Origin: Halomonas sp. GD1P12
GTDB lineage: Bacteria; Pseudomonadota; Gammaproteobacteria; Pseudomonadales; Halomonadaceae
Direction of reading: 5' to 3'
NCBI RefSeq assembly: GCF_025725645.1
Contig: NZ_CP107007.1
Coordinates: 3,534,001-3,598,000 of the forward strand
DNA: 64,000 nt
Each line of letters opens with the position of its first letter. Position 1 is the first letter of the stretch. Shown piece after piece: positions 35,633-43,954 of the stretch. The position numbers and the translations under genes were made by a program. The notes under the pieces are model-generated. The model searched no databases, was not told the DNA's origin, and saw only the letters and a program-made list of their open reading frames with translations.

Positions 35633-36779
35633 CGCTCTCACCCCCGCCAAGCGCAGTCCACACGCCATCCTTTTGACTGGAGGCGATCGTCGCCTCGATG
35701 AAGCGCATACCGTCGACGCCGTCCTCGATACCCGGAAGCCACTCCGGCGGGGCGCCTGCCTGTATGCCGTCGGCGAAGCGCTGGTAGAGATTGGCGAAGC
35801 TTTCGATATAGCCCTCCGGATGGCCGCCAGGAAGGCGAACGCTGCGCGCCACCTGCTCGCTTACCGCATCATCGCGGCGGGTCAGGCGTTGGCCTGGGGC
35901 ATTGAGTGGCTTGAGCCAGAGTTCGTTGGGACTCTCCTGGGCCCAGGCAAGGCTCGCCTTCTCGCCCACGACCCGAATGCTCAGCTCGTTCTCGAAACCC
36001 GGGGCGCACTGGCTGGCCCAGAGCATGCCGCTGATGCCGGACTCAAAGCGCAGCAGCGCCTGCACGCTGTCGTCGAGCGCGCGCCCGGCCACGGCGGTGG
36101 TGAGCGAGGCGCTTACATCCGCTACCTTCTGGCTGCTGACGAACTGCGCCAGCTGAAAGGCGTGAACGCCGATATCGCCCAGACACCCGGCCGCGCCGGC
36201 CTTTGCCGGGTCCGTTCGCCAGCTCGCCTGGCGGTTCTCCTCCCCCTGGGCCTCGCTCAGCCACTCCTGCACGTACTCCACCTGCACGTGACGCAGCGCG
36301 CCCAGTTCGCCGCGCGCCACCAGCTCGCGGGCGTGCTGTATCATCGGATAGCCCGCATAGGTGTGGGTCAGCAGAAAGTGCCCCGCGCTTTGCGAGGCCG
36401 CCTTTTTCAACGCCACAGCCTCGGTGGCGGTCATGGTCATGGGCTTTTCACATATCACGTGAAGCCCCGCCTCGAGGCCCGCCATCGCAGCGTCGAAGTG
36501 CAGATGATTGGGCGTCACGATGATGAGCGCCTCGATCCCATCCTCTCTGGCCGCCTCACCCGCAATCAGCGCGGCCACGTCGGCGTAACAGCGCGCCGGC
36601 TCGATATAAAGTTCTCGGGCGCTTTGCCGGTTGCGCTCATGGTTCGACGAAAACACGCCGGCGAGCAGTTCGAAACGATTGTCCAGACGCAGCGCCGAGC
36701 GGTGCACCGCGCCGATGAACGCACCCGGGCCACCGCCCATCATGGCCACGCGCAGGCGTCCTGGCATTGAATCACTCAT
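35625..36779 (-). CDS. Gfo/Idh/MocA-family oxidoreductase
   Basis: 384 aa. The N-terminal Rossmann fold has a GGGPGAFIGAVHR nucleotide loop and the catalytic-region motif ICEKPMTMTATEA (EKP). The GCLGDIGVHAFQLAQF block follows. Such enzymes oxidise sugars or inositols at a secondary alcohol with NAD(P). Start 36779 overlaps the upstream stop by 8 bases; 36767 is the alternative. Paired with the isomerase-like gene, it suggests a route through a keto-sugar. Confidence 0.87.
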   Translation of the reverse strand: MSDSMPGRLRVAMMGGGPGAFIGAVHRSALRLDNRFELLAGVFSSNHERNRQSARELYIEPARCYADVAALIAGEAAREDGIEALIIVTPNHLHFDAAMAGLEAGLHVICEKPMTMTATEAVALKKAASQSAGHFLLTHTYAGYPMIQHARELVARGELGALRHVQVEYVQEWLSEAQGEENRQASWRTDPAKAGAAGCLGDIGVHAFQLAQFVSSQKVADVSASLTTAVAGRALDDSVQALLRFESGISGMLWASQCAPGFENELSIRVVGEKASLAWAQESPNELWLKPLNAPGQRLTRRDDAVSEQVARSVRLPGGHPEGYIESFANLYQRFADGIQAGAPPEWLPGIEDGVDGMRFIEATIASSQKDGVWTALGGGESDG

Positions 36780-37863
36780 GGCGGGCGCAAGCGTTATCGG
36801 CCTGGACGGCGCCGAGGCCGAGCAGCGCGCGGTTGGCGCCTTGATCGGTTTTGGCATCGGCGAAGTCGTCGAATGCCCGATCGGTGACGAGAATGATGTG
36901 TTCGGCCACAAACCGCGCCCCTTCCAGCGCCCCCTGCTCCGGATGCTTGAGCGCGCACTCCCACTCGATCACCGCCCAGCCCTCGAAATCGTACTGGGCG
37001 AGCCTCGTGAAAATGCCCTTGAAGTCGACCTGGCCGTCACCCAGCGAGCGAAAACGCCCGGCGCGCTCGACCCAGGAGGTGTAGCCGCCGTACACACCCT
37101 GGCTTGCCGTCGCATTAAACTCGGCATCCTTGACGTGAAACATGCGAATGCGCGCGTGGTAGCGATCCAGAAAGGCGAGGTAGTCGAGCTGCTGAAGCAA
37201 AAGGTGGGAAGGATCAAAAAGAATATGGCAGCGCGGATGATGATCGACGGCCTCGAGAAAGCGCTCGAAGGTGGCGCCGTCGTGCAGATCTTCGCCCGGA
37301 TGAATCTCGAAGCAAAGATCCACCCCTTCGGTATCGAAAACATCGAGAATCGGACGCCAGCGCCGGGCGAGTTCATCAAACCCCTCTTCGACCAGTCCCG
37401 GCGGGCGCTGCGGCCAAGGGTAAAGAAACGGCCACAGGAGCGCGCCGGAAAACGTGCCGACGGCGTCGAGCCCAAGATTGGCGCTGGCGCGAGCGGCCAG
37501 CTTGAGCTGCTCTATCGCCCAGGCCTGGCGAGCGTCCGGGTCACCGTGCAGCGCTTTAGGCGCGAAGCCGTCAAACAGCGTGTCGTACACCGGATGTACC
37601 GCCACCAGCTGGCCCTGCAGATGACAGGAGAGCTCGCTGATGTGCAGACCGTGACGCGCTAGCGTCGCCTTGATCTCGTTACAGTAGCCGAGATCGCCGG
37701 CGGCTTTTGCAAGATCGATCAGCCGCGTGTCCCAACTCGGAACCTGCACCGCCTTGAATCCCATGGAGGCCGCCCAGCCCGCGATACCGTCCAGCGTATT
37801 GAAGGGCGGCTCGTCGCTGACGTACTGCGCCAAAAAGAGGGCGGGGCCCTTGATCGTTTTCAT
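36772..37863 (-). CDS. sugar phosphate isomerase/epimerase-like TIM-barrel protein
   Basis: 363 aa AP_endonuc_2/IolE-type barrel. Probable metal-binding segments are FEIHPGEDL, CHILFDPSHL, MFHVKDAEF and AVIEWECALKH. It is the first gene of the five-gene operon, with AGGAAG before the ATG at 37863. These proteins epimerise, isomerise or hydrate keto-sugars and often accompany a Gfo/Idh/MocA enzyme. The sugar is not identifiable from sequence; inositol-like, rare hexose or anhydrosugar substrates are all possible. Confidence 0.82.
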   Translation of the reverse strand: MKTIKGPALFLAQYVSDEPPFNTLDGIAGWAASMGFKAVQVPSWDTRLIDLAKAAGDLGYCNEIKATLARHGLHISELSCHLQGQLVAVHPVYDTLFDGFAPKALHGDPDARQAWAIEQLKLAARASANLGLDAVGTFSGALLWPFLYPWPQRPPGLVEEGFDELARRWRPILDVFDTEGVDLCFEIHPGEDLHDGATFERFLEAVDHHPRCHILFDPSHLLLQQLDYLAFLDRYHARIRMFHVKDAEFNATASQGVYGGYTSWVERAGRFRSLGDGQVDFKGIFTRLAQYDFEGWAVIEWECALKHPEQGALEGARFVAEHIILVTDRAFDDFADAKTDQGANRALLGLGAVQADNACARHE

Positions 37864-37911
37864 GCGGCTTCCTGACTTATTGTCGTTATAAGCGTCCGAT
37901 GTGACGACTCT

Positions 37912-37927
37912 ATGTAATGGATTACAT
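37912..37927. promoter_or_regulatory. palindromic operator candidate before the sugar operon
   Basis: ATGTAAT-GG-ATTACAT has two perfect 7-bp half-sites, 49 bp upstream of the operon's first start codon. It resembles a LacI-family site but has GG instead of the central CG. Repression by the divergent LacI protein is plausible. Confidence 0.55.
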
Positions 37928-38071
37928 TTCAGCAAAGGCCCTTTTACTGGTCAAGTCAGACCATTGTTCGCTGAATGACGAAATTAATCTATAACTTTAT
38001 GATTAGTAACAAATAACCGAATAAAAAACGAAACGCCATAGCGACCAAAGTATGAGCTTTAAAAAGGAAAA

Positions 38072-38107
38072 AGCCGTTTTCAGCTCGTCTTCATCCTGAA
38101 AACGGCT
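38072..38107 (-). terminator. intrinsic terminator in the sugar operon upstream region
   Basis: AGCCGTTTTCAG and CTGAAAACGGCT form a perfect 12-bp stem with a 12-base loop. On the minus strand it is followed by TTTTCCTTTTT. It lies 209 bp upstream of the operon start with no minus-strand gene before it, so it is either a leader attenuator, the end of a short RNA, or insulation against antisense transcription from lacI. Confidence 0.7.
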
Positions 38108-38126
38108 GTCTCACTTGGCGCTTTTG

Positions 38127-38140
38127 TGCAATCGTTTACA
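38127..38140. promoter_or_regulatory. LacI/GalR-family operator
   Basis: TGCAATCGTTTACA fits the LacI-family pattern TGNAANCGNTTNCA exactly, including the central CG. It is 117 bp before the LacI-family gene and about 20 bp from the terminator stem. Confidence 0.65.
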
Positions 38141-38256
38141 GTGACACACGCTCGCGCTTTCGCGCTGAACGGCAAAGGCGCGGCCAGGTGACAGCAGACG
38201 TTACCGCCAGGCGCCCAGCTGCGTTAAGCTACCGCCCCTTTATCCAGATACCTGCC

Positions 38257-39264
38257 ATGAGTACGATCAAGGAAGTCGCAAGTGTGGCCGGCTGCTCCAC
38301 CGCTACGGTGTCGCGAGCGCTGGCCACCCCGGAAAAGGTCAGCGAGGCGACGCGCGCCCGTGTTGCCCGCGCGATCGCTCAGGTGGGCTATACGCCCAAC
38401 GGCGCCGCGCGCAGCCTGCGCCGCCGGGAGTCCAAAACCATCGTCACGCTGCTGCCGGATATCTCGAACCCCTTTTTCTCCGAGATCATCAACGGCATCG
38501 AAGAGGTCGCCCATCAGGCCGGGTATCAGATTCTGATCGGCGACTGCGAGCGCGACCCTGGCCGCGCCGAGGCCTACTTCGATCTGCTCCCCGCCAACCA
38601 GGCCGACGGCGTGCTGTTGCTCACCGCTGACGTGCCTCGAACACTGGTGGAAAGTGCCTGCCGCCAGGCGCGCTTTCCGCTGGTCATGGCCTGCGAATTT
38701 TTCAGCGATATCGATCTGCCCACCGTCACGGTGGATAACTACCGGGCCGCCTGTCAGGCGATCGACTACCTGATTTCGCTGGGCCATCGCTACATCGCGA
38801 CGATCAGCGGGCCCGCTAACAATCCGATCTGCCTCGAGCGCGAACGTGGCTACCGCGATACGCTAACCGCCCACGACCTATTGAACACGGCGCGCACCCA
38901 GGCCGGAGATTTTGGCGTCCACTCGGGCTATGCCCAGGGCCTTGAACTGCTGACCCCGTCCAGGCACCGGCCCACGGCGATTTTCTGCCACAGCGATGAA
39001 ATGGCCATCGGCGTGCTCAAGGCGGCGCGCCAACTCGGTCTTGCGATACCGAAAGATCTGTCGATTGTCGGCTTCGACAACATTCGTCTGAGCGAGTACT
39101 GCGACCCGGAGCTCACTACCATCAGCCAGCCGCGCCCCGACATCGGGCAAAAGGCGATGCAGCTGCTGCTTGGGCTCATTCGTGATGAGCCGGTCGAGCG
39201 CCAACAGGTGCTGGAGACCCGCCTGATCGTGCGCCAAAGTACCGCCCGGCCTGGGGGTATTTGA
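38257..39264 (+). CDS. LacI-family transcriptional regulator
   Basis: 335 aa. The N-terminal helix-turn-helix is IKEVASVAGCSTATVSRALA with the hinge helix around NGAARSLRRR, followed by a periplasmic-binding-like effector domain (TIVTLLPDISNPFFSEIING, ICLERERGYRDTL, SIVGFDNIRLSEY). It is divergent from the sugar operon and probably represses it through the sites at 37912 and 38127. The start at 38257 gives the canonical LacI N-terminus; the Shine-Dalgarno sequence is weak. Confidence 0.88.
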   Translation: MSTIKEVASVAGCSTATVSRALATPEKVSEATRARVARAIAQVGYTPNGAARSLRRRESKTIVTLLPDISNPFFSEIINGIEEVAHQAGYQILIGDCERDPGRAEAYFDLLPANQADGVLLLTADVPRTLVESACRQARFPLVMACEFFSDIDLPTVTVDNYRAACQAIDYLISLGHRYIATISGPANNPICLERERGYRDTLTAHDLLNTARTQAGDFGVHSGYAQGLELLTPSRHRPTAIFCHSDEMAIGVLKAARQLGLAIPKDLSIVGFDNIRLSEYCDPELTTISQPRPDIGQKAMQLLLGLIRDEPVERQQVLETRLIVRQSTARPGGI

Positions 39265-39272
39265 AAAGCGCG

Positions 39273-39653
39273 CTAATCCCGCGCGATCGCCACCACCAGC
39301 AAAAGTGCCAGCCACCCGCCGATCAGCGCCACTCCACCAATGGGCGTGACGACCCCCACATTCAGGCCGAAAAGCGCCATGGCGTAGAGTGAGCCGCAAA
39401 AACCGAGCGTGCCCAGCAGCCAGAGCGTGAGCACCAGCCGCTGGCCCGCACGCGGGCGCTGGGCGCGCCACACCAGCACCGCCAGCATCGCCAGCGTATG
39501 CCAGGCTTGGTAGCGCACGCCGGTTTCCACGGCGCTGACCATGTCGCTGCTGGCCCGCGCGGCCAGCCCGTGGGCGGCGTAAGCGCCGAGCGCCACCATC
39601 AGCGCACCGGAGACTGCGACCCAACACCACCATGCTTTATCGGCTTGCTGCAC
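39273..39653 (-). CDS. DUF423 small membrane protein (YgdD-like)
   Basis: 126 aa with four hydrophobic segments. GALMVALGAYAAHGL at the start and GSLYAMAL...GVVTPIGGVALIGGW at the end are diagnostic of DUF423. Function unknown. A GTG start at 39653 has TAAGGAG seven bases upstream. It converges on the LacI-family gene. Confidence 0.82.
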   Translation of the reverse strand: MQQADKAWWCWVAVSGALMVALGAYAAHGLAARASSDMVSAVETGVRYQAWHTLAMLAVLVWRAQRPRAGQRLVLTLWLLGTLGFCGSLYAMALFGLNVGVVTPIGGVALIGGWLALLLVVAIARD

Positions 39654-39770
39654 GTAACGCTCCTTACCGTTGTCGGTTCGACCCCTTTCATATCACAGGT
39701 GACATACCTTGCACGGCGCTAAACCGCTACAATAGGGGATATTTGGCTTATCAAGGGATACTCATCGTTC

Positions 39771-39992
39771 ATGTCTACCCCTAATGCACCCATAGAGCTT
39801 AGGCTCAACGGCGAACCTTACGCCATTAATCAAGGGCAGACGGCGGCGGATCTGATCGCTCAGCTGGGCTTGACCGGGCGGCGCATCGCCGTCGAGATCA
39901 ACGAGCAGATCGTACCCAAAAGCCAGCTCGACGCCACCGCGCTCAACGAAGGCGATCAGATCGAAGTCGTCCACGCCATCGGCGGCGGCTAG
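39771..39992 (+). CDS. thiS: sulfur carrier protein ThiS
   Basis: 73 aa ubiquitin-like protein ending in the required Gly-Gly (HAIGGG). ThiS-thiocarboxylate donates sulfur for the thiazole ring of thiamine. It is 26 bp upstream of thiG. A TACAAT hexamer 36 bp before the start may be the -10 box. I found no TPP riboswitch in the leader. Confidence 0.9.
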   Translation: MSTPNAPIELRLNGEPYAINQGQTAADLIAQLGLTGRRIAVEINEQIVPKSQLDATALNEGDQIEVVHAIGGG

Positions 39993-40018
39993 CTCTTTTT
40001 CGCGCTCAAGGATTACCC

Positions 40019-40813
40019 ATGACTACACACCACGATACGCCGTTTACCGTCGCCGGGCGCACGTTTGGCTCGCGCCTTCTGGTCGGTACCGGCAAGTACA
40101 AGGACATGGCGGAAACCGGCCAAGCCGTCGCCGAAAGCGGCGCCGAGATCGTCACCTTCGCCGTACGCCGTACCAACCTGGGTCAAAACGCCGATGCGCC
40201 GAACCTGTTGGACGTGATTCCGCCCAGCCGCTATACGCTTTTGCCCAACACTGCCGGCTGTTACACGGCGAAAGACGCGGTACGCACCTGCCGCCTCGCT
40301 CGCGAGCTGCTCGACGGCCACAACCTGGTCAAGCTTGAAGTGCTTGGTGACGACACCACGCTCTACCCCAACGTGGTGGAAACGCTCGCCGCTGCCAGAA
40401 CGCTGATCGACGACGGCTTCGACGTCATGGTTTACACCAGCGATGACCCGATCGTTGCCCGCGAGCTCGAGGCGATCGGCTGCTGCGCGATCATGCCGCT
40501 GGGGTCCTTGATCGGCTCCGGCCACGGCATCCAGAACCCTTACAACGTTCGCCTGATCGTCGAGCAGTCGAGCGTGCCGGTGCTGGTGGACGCCGGCATC
40601 GGTACCGCCTCGGAAGCGGCGATCGCCATGGAGCTTGGCTGCGACGGCGTGCTGCTCAACTCCGCCATCGCCCACGCCCGCGAGCCGCTGCGCATGGCCC
40701 GCGCCATGAAGCTTGCCGTCGAGGCCGGCCGCGACGCCTTTTTGGCCGGTCGCATGGCACGCCGAGGCGCCGCCGAGGCGTCCACGCCCTTTGCCGGGCG
40801 TATCAACGGCTGA
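40019..40813 (+). CDS. thiG: thiazole synthase ThiG
   Basis: 264 aa TIM barrel. It forms the thiazole phosphate from deoxyxylulose phosphate, dehydroglycine/iminoglycine and ThiS-thiocarboxylate. Family blocks are [12 protein letters not shown], the Schiff-base lysine in [27 protein letters not shown] and [20 protein letters not shown]. It is coupled to thiS. The thiamine kinase thiD is 13 kb away on the other strand. Confidence 0.94.
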   Translation: MTTHHDTPFTVAGRTFGSRLLVGTGKYKDMAETGQAVAESGAEIVTFAVRRTNLGQNADAPNLLDVIPPSRYTLLPNTAGCYTAKDAVRTCRLARELLDGHNLVKLEVLGDDTTLYPNVVETLAAARTLIDDGFDVMVYTSDDPIVARELEAIGCCAIMPLGSLIGSGHGIQNPYNVRLIVEQSSVPVLVDAGIGTASEAAIAMELGCDGVLLNSAIAHAREPLRMARAMKLAVEAGRDAFLAGRMARRGAAEASTPFAGRING

Positions 40814-40852
40814 TTCGACGCTTTATCTTCAACGAGCTGTATTGACGCCCTA

Positions 40853-40889
40853 TTTCAAAGATCTGTTTCAAAGACCTGTTTCAAAGAAC
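40853..40889 (+). repeat. short tandem repeat between thiG and trmB
   Basis: Nearly three copies of a 13-base unit (TTTCAAAGATCTG, TTTCAAAGACCTG, then TTTCAAAGAACC) stand about 40 bp before trmB. No known function; slippage-prone. Confidence 0.7.
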
Positions 40890-40928
40890 CATTTTGACGC
40901 TTTATTCGAGAACCCTTGCCGAGACCCC

Positions 40929-41681
40929 ATGACCGAGAACAACGCCACCCCGTCCGATAACGCTGGCACCACCGGGCCCGAAAGTCAGGACGCGCCGCTT
41001 CACCGCCGCGGCATTAAAAGCTACGTGATTCGCGCCGGGCGCATGACGCCGGCCCAGACCCGCGGCCTCGAAGACGTCTGGCCGCGCCTTGGCCTCGCGC
41101 TGGAAGACGGCCCGCAGGATCTATATGCGCTGTTCGGCAGGAAAGCCCCCTGCGTGGTCGAGATCGGTTTTGGCATGGGTAACTCTCTGATCGAACAGGC
41201 CAAAACCCACCCGGACACCGATTTTATCGGTATCGAGGTGCACGCGCCGGGGGTGGGCAAGCTGCTCGATGAAGCCGACAAGCTGGGGCTCACCAACCTG
41301 CGCGTCTACCGCGAAGATGCTTTGCGCGTGCTGGAAGAGTGCCTGCCGGCGGGGTCGATCAATACCGTGCAGCTCTTCTTCCCCGACCCCTGGCCGAAGA
41401 AGAAGCATCACAAGCGGCGCATCGTTCAACCCGCGTTTGTGGAGCTAATCCGCACCCGGCTGGAGCCGAACGGCTTTTTCCACATGGCAACGGACTGGGA
41501 AGCCTACGCCGAGTGGATGGCCGAGGTGATGGAAGCCGCGCCCGGCTATGCCAATACCGCCGACACCGATACCGCGCCTTTCGTGCCACGCCCCAATTTC
41601 CGCCCGCTGACCAAGTTCGAAGCGCGCGGCGAGAAGCTCGGCCACGGCGTGTGGGATCTGATTTACCAAAAAACGCCTTGA
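40929..41681 (+). CDS. trmB: tRNA (guanine-N7-)-methyltransferase TrmB
   Basis: 250 aa. SAM-binding motif VVEIGFGMGNSLIEQA, then DFIGIEVHAPGVGKLL and the substrate loop LFFPDPWPKKKHHKRR. It methylates G46 in the tRNA variable loop. The ATG at 40929 was chosen; the open frame extends upstream through the tandem repeat into thiG and is not credible there. The N-terminal ~25 residues are low-complexity (Asn, Thr, Pro). Confidence 0.93.
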   Translation: MTENNATPSDNAGTTGPESQDAPLHRRGIKSYVIRAGRMTPAQTRGLEDVWPRLGLALEDGPQDLYALFGRKAPCVVEIGFGMGNSLIEQAKTHPDTDFIGIEVHAPGVGKLLDEADKLGLTNLRVYREDALRVLEECLPAGSINTVQLFFPDPWPKKKHHKRRIVQPAFVELIRTRLEPNGFFHMATDWEAYAEWMAEVMEAAPGYANTADTDTAPFVPRPNFRPLTKFEARGEKLGHGVWDLIYQKTP

Positions 41682-41717
41682 ACCAAAAGTGAGTGGCTAG
41701 GGCCTGCGGCCTGAACG

Positions 41718-42827
41718 TTAGCCCCGCGCCCAGGCCGCGGTCAGCGTAAGACCTGCAAATGCTACAACGGCGGGGGTGGCGCCCAGTTGATCCATCATCA
41801 TCCCAAACACCGGCGCGCCCGCCGTTTGCCCGACTGCAATGGTCAGAAAACCGACCATCAGCCCAGTGGCCGGGCGCTCGGGCAGCGCGTTAATGCCCCA
41901 TACCAGATAGACGCCGGTCAGCATGATATAAGCCATGCCGAAGAGCAGCCCGCCGATGAGCGCCATCGCCGGCGTCGTGTTGACCATTCCCACCATGAGC
42001 ACTCCCAGCGCAAGCGCCGCCAGGAAGATCCGGTGTACCGGGTTGATCCCGAATCGGGTGATCAGCGCCCCCGCAAAGGCGCCTGCCATTCCCGCACCGC
42101 CGATCGCGATCCACAAGAGTCCGCTGCCGGTATGGCCCCAATCAAGACGTAGCGCCAGGAGCTGACCGCCGAACGACCACACCGCGGTACTGGCGGCTCC
42201 CATCAAAAACGATGCCATGATTAAGCGGATTAGCAGCGCATTGAGCGACACCTTCCCCGCCTTTGCACCGGCCTTGTGCTTGCCACCTGGTACGCTGAAC
42301 GCGACCGCCACCGAGAGCAGAAGCGCCGTCGCGGCAAATCCCGCGAAGGCCAGACGCCAATCCTCCATCAAAAGTGCCATCGAGCCTGACAGGACCACAC
42401 CCGCCCCGGTGCCGGCGTTGATCACGGTATTGGTCAGGCTTTGGCGTTTGGGCGCCACGATTTTGTCCACCGCCGCGGCCATGGGCGGCGAGGCAAGCCC
42501 GGTACTCGAGCCCGCCAGCAGCACCGCCAGGGCTAACCACCAGGCCGACGTCGCCATGACAATTCCTAGCATGCCAATCCCTGCCACCAGCGCTGCACCG
42601 ATAGCCACAAGCCGAGGCCCCAGCCGCTCGGTCAAGTAGGCAGACGCGACGATGGCGACACAGTAGCCAAGAAAGGAGCCGCCGGAAATGAATCCGCTGA
42701 GGCTCGTGGAAAGGGAAAGCTCGGCATCGATTTGCGGAAGAAAAAGCCCGAAAGCAAAGCGCGCAAAGCCGTAGCACACCGCAATCAGGCCAAAGCCGCA
42801 TGTGCCGAGCGTCAGTGCGGGGCTCAC
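41718..42827 (-). CDS. MFS transporter
   Basis: 369 aa, about eleven hydrophobic segments. SAYLTERLGPRLVAIG is the loop 2-3 motif, and VYLVWGINALPERPATG occurs in the second half. It overlaps the TetR gene by four bases, so the pair is one operon with the regulator first. An efflux or uptake role cannot be told from sequence. Confidence 0.78.
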   Translation of the reverse strand: MSPALTLGTCGFGLIAVCYGFARFAFGLFLPQIDAELSLSTSLSGFISGGSFLGYCVAIVASAYLTERLGPRLVAIGAALVAGIGMLGIVMATSAWWLALAVLLAGSSTGLASPPMAAAVDKIVAPKRQSLTNTVINAGTGAGVVLSGSMALLMEDWRLAFAGFAATALLLSVAVAFSVPGGKHKAGAKAGKVSLNALLIRLIMASFLMGAASTAVWSFGGQLLALRLDWGHTGSGLLWIAIGGAGMAGAFAGALITRFGINPVHRIFLAALALGVLMVGMVNTTPAMALIGGLLFGMAYIMLTGVYLVWGINALPERPATGLMVGFLTIAVGQTAGAPVFGMMMDQLGATPAVVAFAGLTLTAAWARG

Positions 42828-43351
42828 AAGCGGTGACGCTCGAGCAGCGTAGCGGCCGCCATCCGCGCGGCGACTACCGATTGCTCACCGCGATAGATCG
42901 CAGCGGCCGTCGCCCCCTCAAAAAGCACGATGATCTGCTCGACTAGATCAGCGTTGTCGCTCTGGCGCGTTTCCACGATGACCAGCTCGGCGATCTTGTC
43001 CGCCACGCGGGCTTTATGAGCCAGCACGGCCTCGACGATTTCCGGGGAGTCGCCGCCGGTCTCTCCATAAGCGCGCAGGAAAAGGCAGCCGCGCACCCCT
43101 TCCACCCGCGCCCAATCTTCCAGCGCCTTGAACAGCGCATCGATGCTATCGACTTCCAGCCGACGGGCAAAACGCTTGTCACGTTCGCCAAGCACACTGC
43201 CAATCAACGCATTCTTGCTGCCCGCGTGTTTATAGAGCGTGCGGCTCGAGATACCCGCGCTTTTGGTCAACTTATCCATGCCGGTGGCGGTAAAACCGTG
43301 GCGGTCGAACAGCGCTTCCGAGGCGGCAACGAGTTTGCTCATTATGTCCAT
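42824..43351 (-). CDS. TetR-family transcriptional regulator
   Basis: 175 aa. The DNA-binding domain covers residues 1-50 (DRHGFTATGMDKLTKSAGIS, SRTLYKHAGSKNAL). The ligand domain is AcrR/YxaF-like with a conserved GCLFLRAYGE. The start at 43351 has AAAGGAGAC at good spacing. It presumably represses its own MFS operon. Confidence 0.85.
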   Translation of the reverse strand: MDIMSKLVAASEALFDRHGFTATGMDKLTKSAGISSRTLYKHAGSKNALIGSVLGERDKRFARRLEVDSIDALFKALEDWARVEGVRGCLFLRAYGETGGDSPEIVEAVLAHKARVADKIAELVIVETRQSDNADLVEQIIVLFEGATAAAIYRGEQSVVAARMAAATLLERHRL

Positions 43352-43544
43352 TGTGCGTCTCCTTTGAATGGAACCACACACTCAATGTAAAACGATCATT
43401 TTACACCGTCAAACGATATCGCCGTAGCCGCCTGCTGCCCAAGGCGCCCTAAAAACGCCACGAGCACGCAAGTGCTTGATGGATAGATAACTCTTGAGTG
43501 AGCGCGCCACTTTAAAAAAATAAGGGTATCGAGGTGAGAAGGGT

Positions 43545-43682
43545 TTAAACGCCCTGACGCCGACAGCGCTCGGAGCAGTAGACGACGTTGTCCCAGTCCC
43601 GCGCCCACTTCTTGCGCCAGGCGAAGGGCTTTTGGCACACGGGGCAGGTTTTGGTGGGAAGGTGGGGCTTTTTATGGGCCAT
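43545..43682 (-). CDS. DUF2256 zinc-ribbon mini-protein
   Basis: 45 aa, too short for most gene callers. The sequence has [15 protein letters not shown], then YCSERCRR: a CxxC...CxxxC pair that fits the DUF2256 family of tiny zinc-ribbon proteins. Function unknown; homologues often sit near cryptochrome/photolyase or deoxyribodipyrimidine genes, none of which is here. There is no strong Shine-Dalgarno sequence before the ATG. Confidence 0.8.
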   Translation of the reverse strand: MAHKKPHLPTKTCPVCQKPFAWRKKWARDWDNVVYCSERCRRQGV

Positions 43683-43776
43683 GAGAAAGCGGGCTCGCGT
43701 ACGGGGTGTCGCCTCAGTCTAGACACGTTGCACCCGCCGACGGGGCAGTCAGCGCTTAAAATTTTCGGGAGGCACC

Positions 43777-43891
43777 AAAAAAGAAAGCCACTCCCGAGGA
43801 GTGGCAAAAGACCGTGACTAGCAATGAGAGGGAGAAACCATGACAGAAAAAGTCCCGCTGTCCTGGTTGTGACGTCTCATCAAACGCCAGC
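43777..43891 (-). ncRNA. candidate Fur-repressed small RNA (RyhB/PrrF-like role)
   Basis: About 115 nt on the minus strand, from the predicted start after a consensus promoter to the U-tract of an intrinsic terminator. No credible minus-strand frame lies within. A U-rich run (UCUUUU) directly before the terminator stem and the U-tail could bind Hfq. The middle has a CU-rich single-strand candidate, UUUCUCCCUCUCAUUGC, suited to pairing with Shine-Dalgarno regions. Position, size and a Fur box match RyhB/PrrF-type iron-sparing RNAs; I see no clear primary-sequence similarity to either. Confidence 0.65.
43787..43805 (-). terminator. intrinsic terminator of the small RNA
   Basis: GCCACTCC-TCG-GGAGTGGC on the minus strand, an 8-bp stem, followed by TTTCTTTTTT. 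Confidence 0.8.
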
Positions 43892-43897
43892 AAGGAC

Positions 43898-43926
43898 AAT
43901 ATAATAATTCTCATTTACCCCGTCAA
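43898..43926 (-). promoter_or_regulatory. sigma-70 promoter of the small RNA
   Basis: On the minus strand, -35 TTGACG (43921-43926) and -10 TATATT (43898-43903) are separated by exactly 17 bases. This is the best sigma-70 promoter I see in the window. It lies downstream of the AEC gene stop, so it is an independent start. Confidence 0.75.
43900..43918 (-). promoter_or_regulatory. Fur box over the small-RNA promoter
   Basis: GTAAATGAGAATTATTATA (minus strand) matches the Fur consensus GATAATGATAATCATTATC at about 14 of 19 positions. It fills the spacer and overlaps the -10 box, the position expected for iron-dependent repression. Confidence 0.72.
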
Positions 43927-43954
43927 CACAAATGCGAATACTTTTTATTTATTT

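Noticed and set aside
39654..39770. TPP riboswitch before thiS
   Set aside because: Neither the CUGAGA nor the ACCUGA-type core is present in the leader.
43836..43871. Ten-codon plus-strand frame MTEKVPLSWL with GGGAG before it
   Set aside because: It could be a leader peptide, but no promoter or downstream plus-strand gene supports it. The minus strand in the same place has a complete promoter-to-terminator unit.
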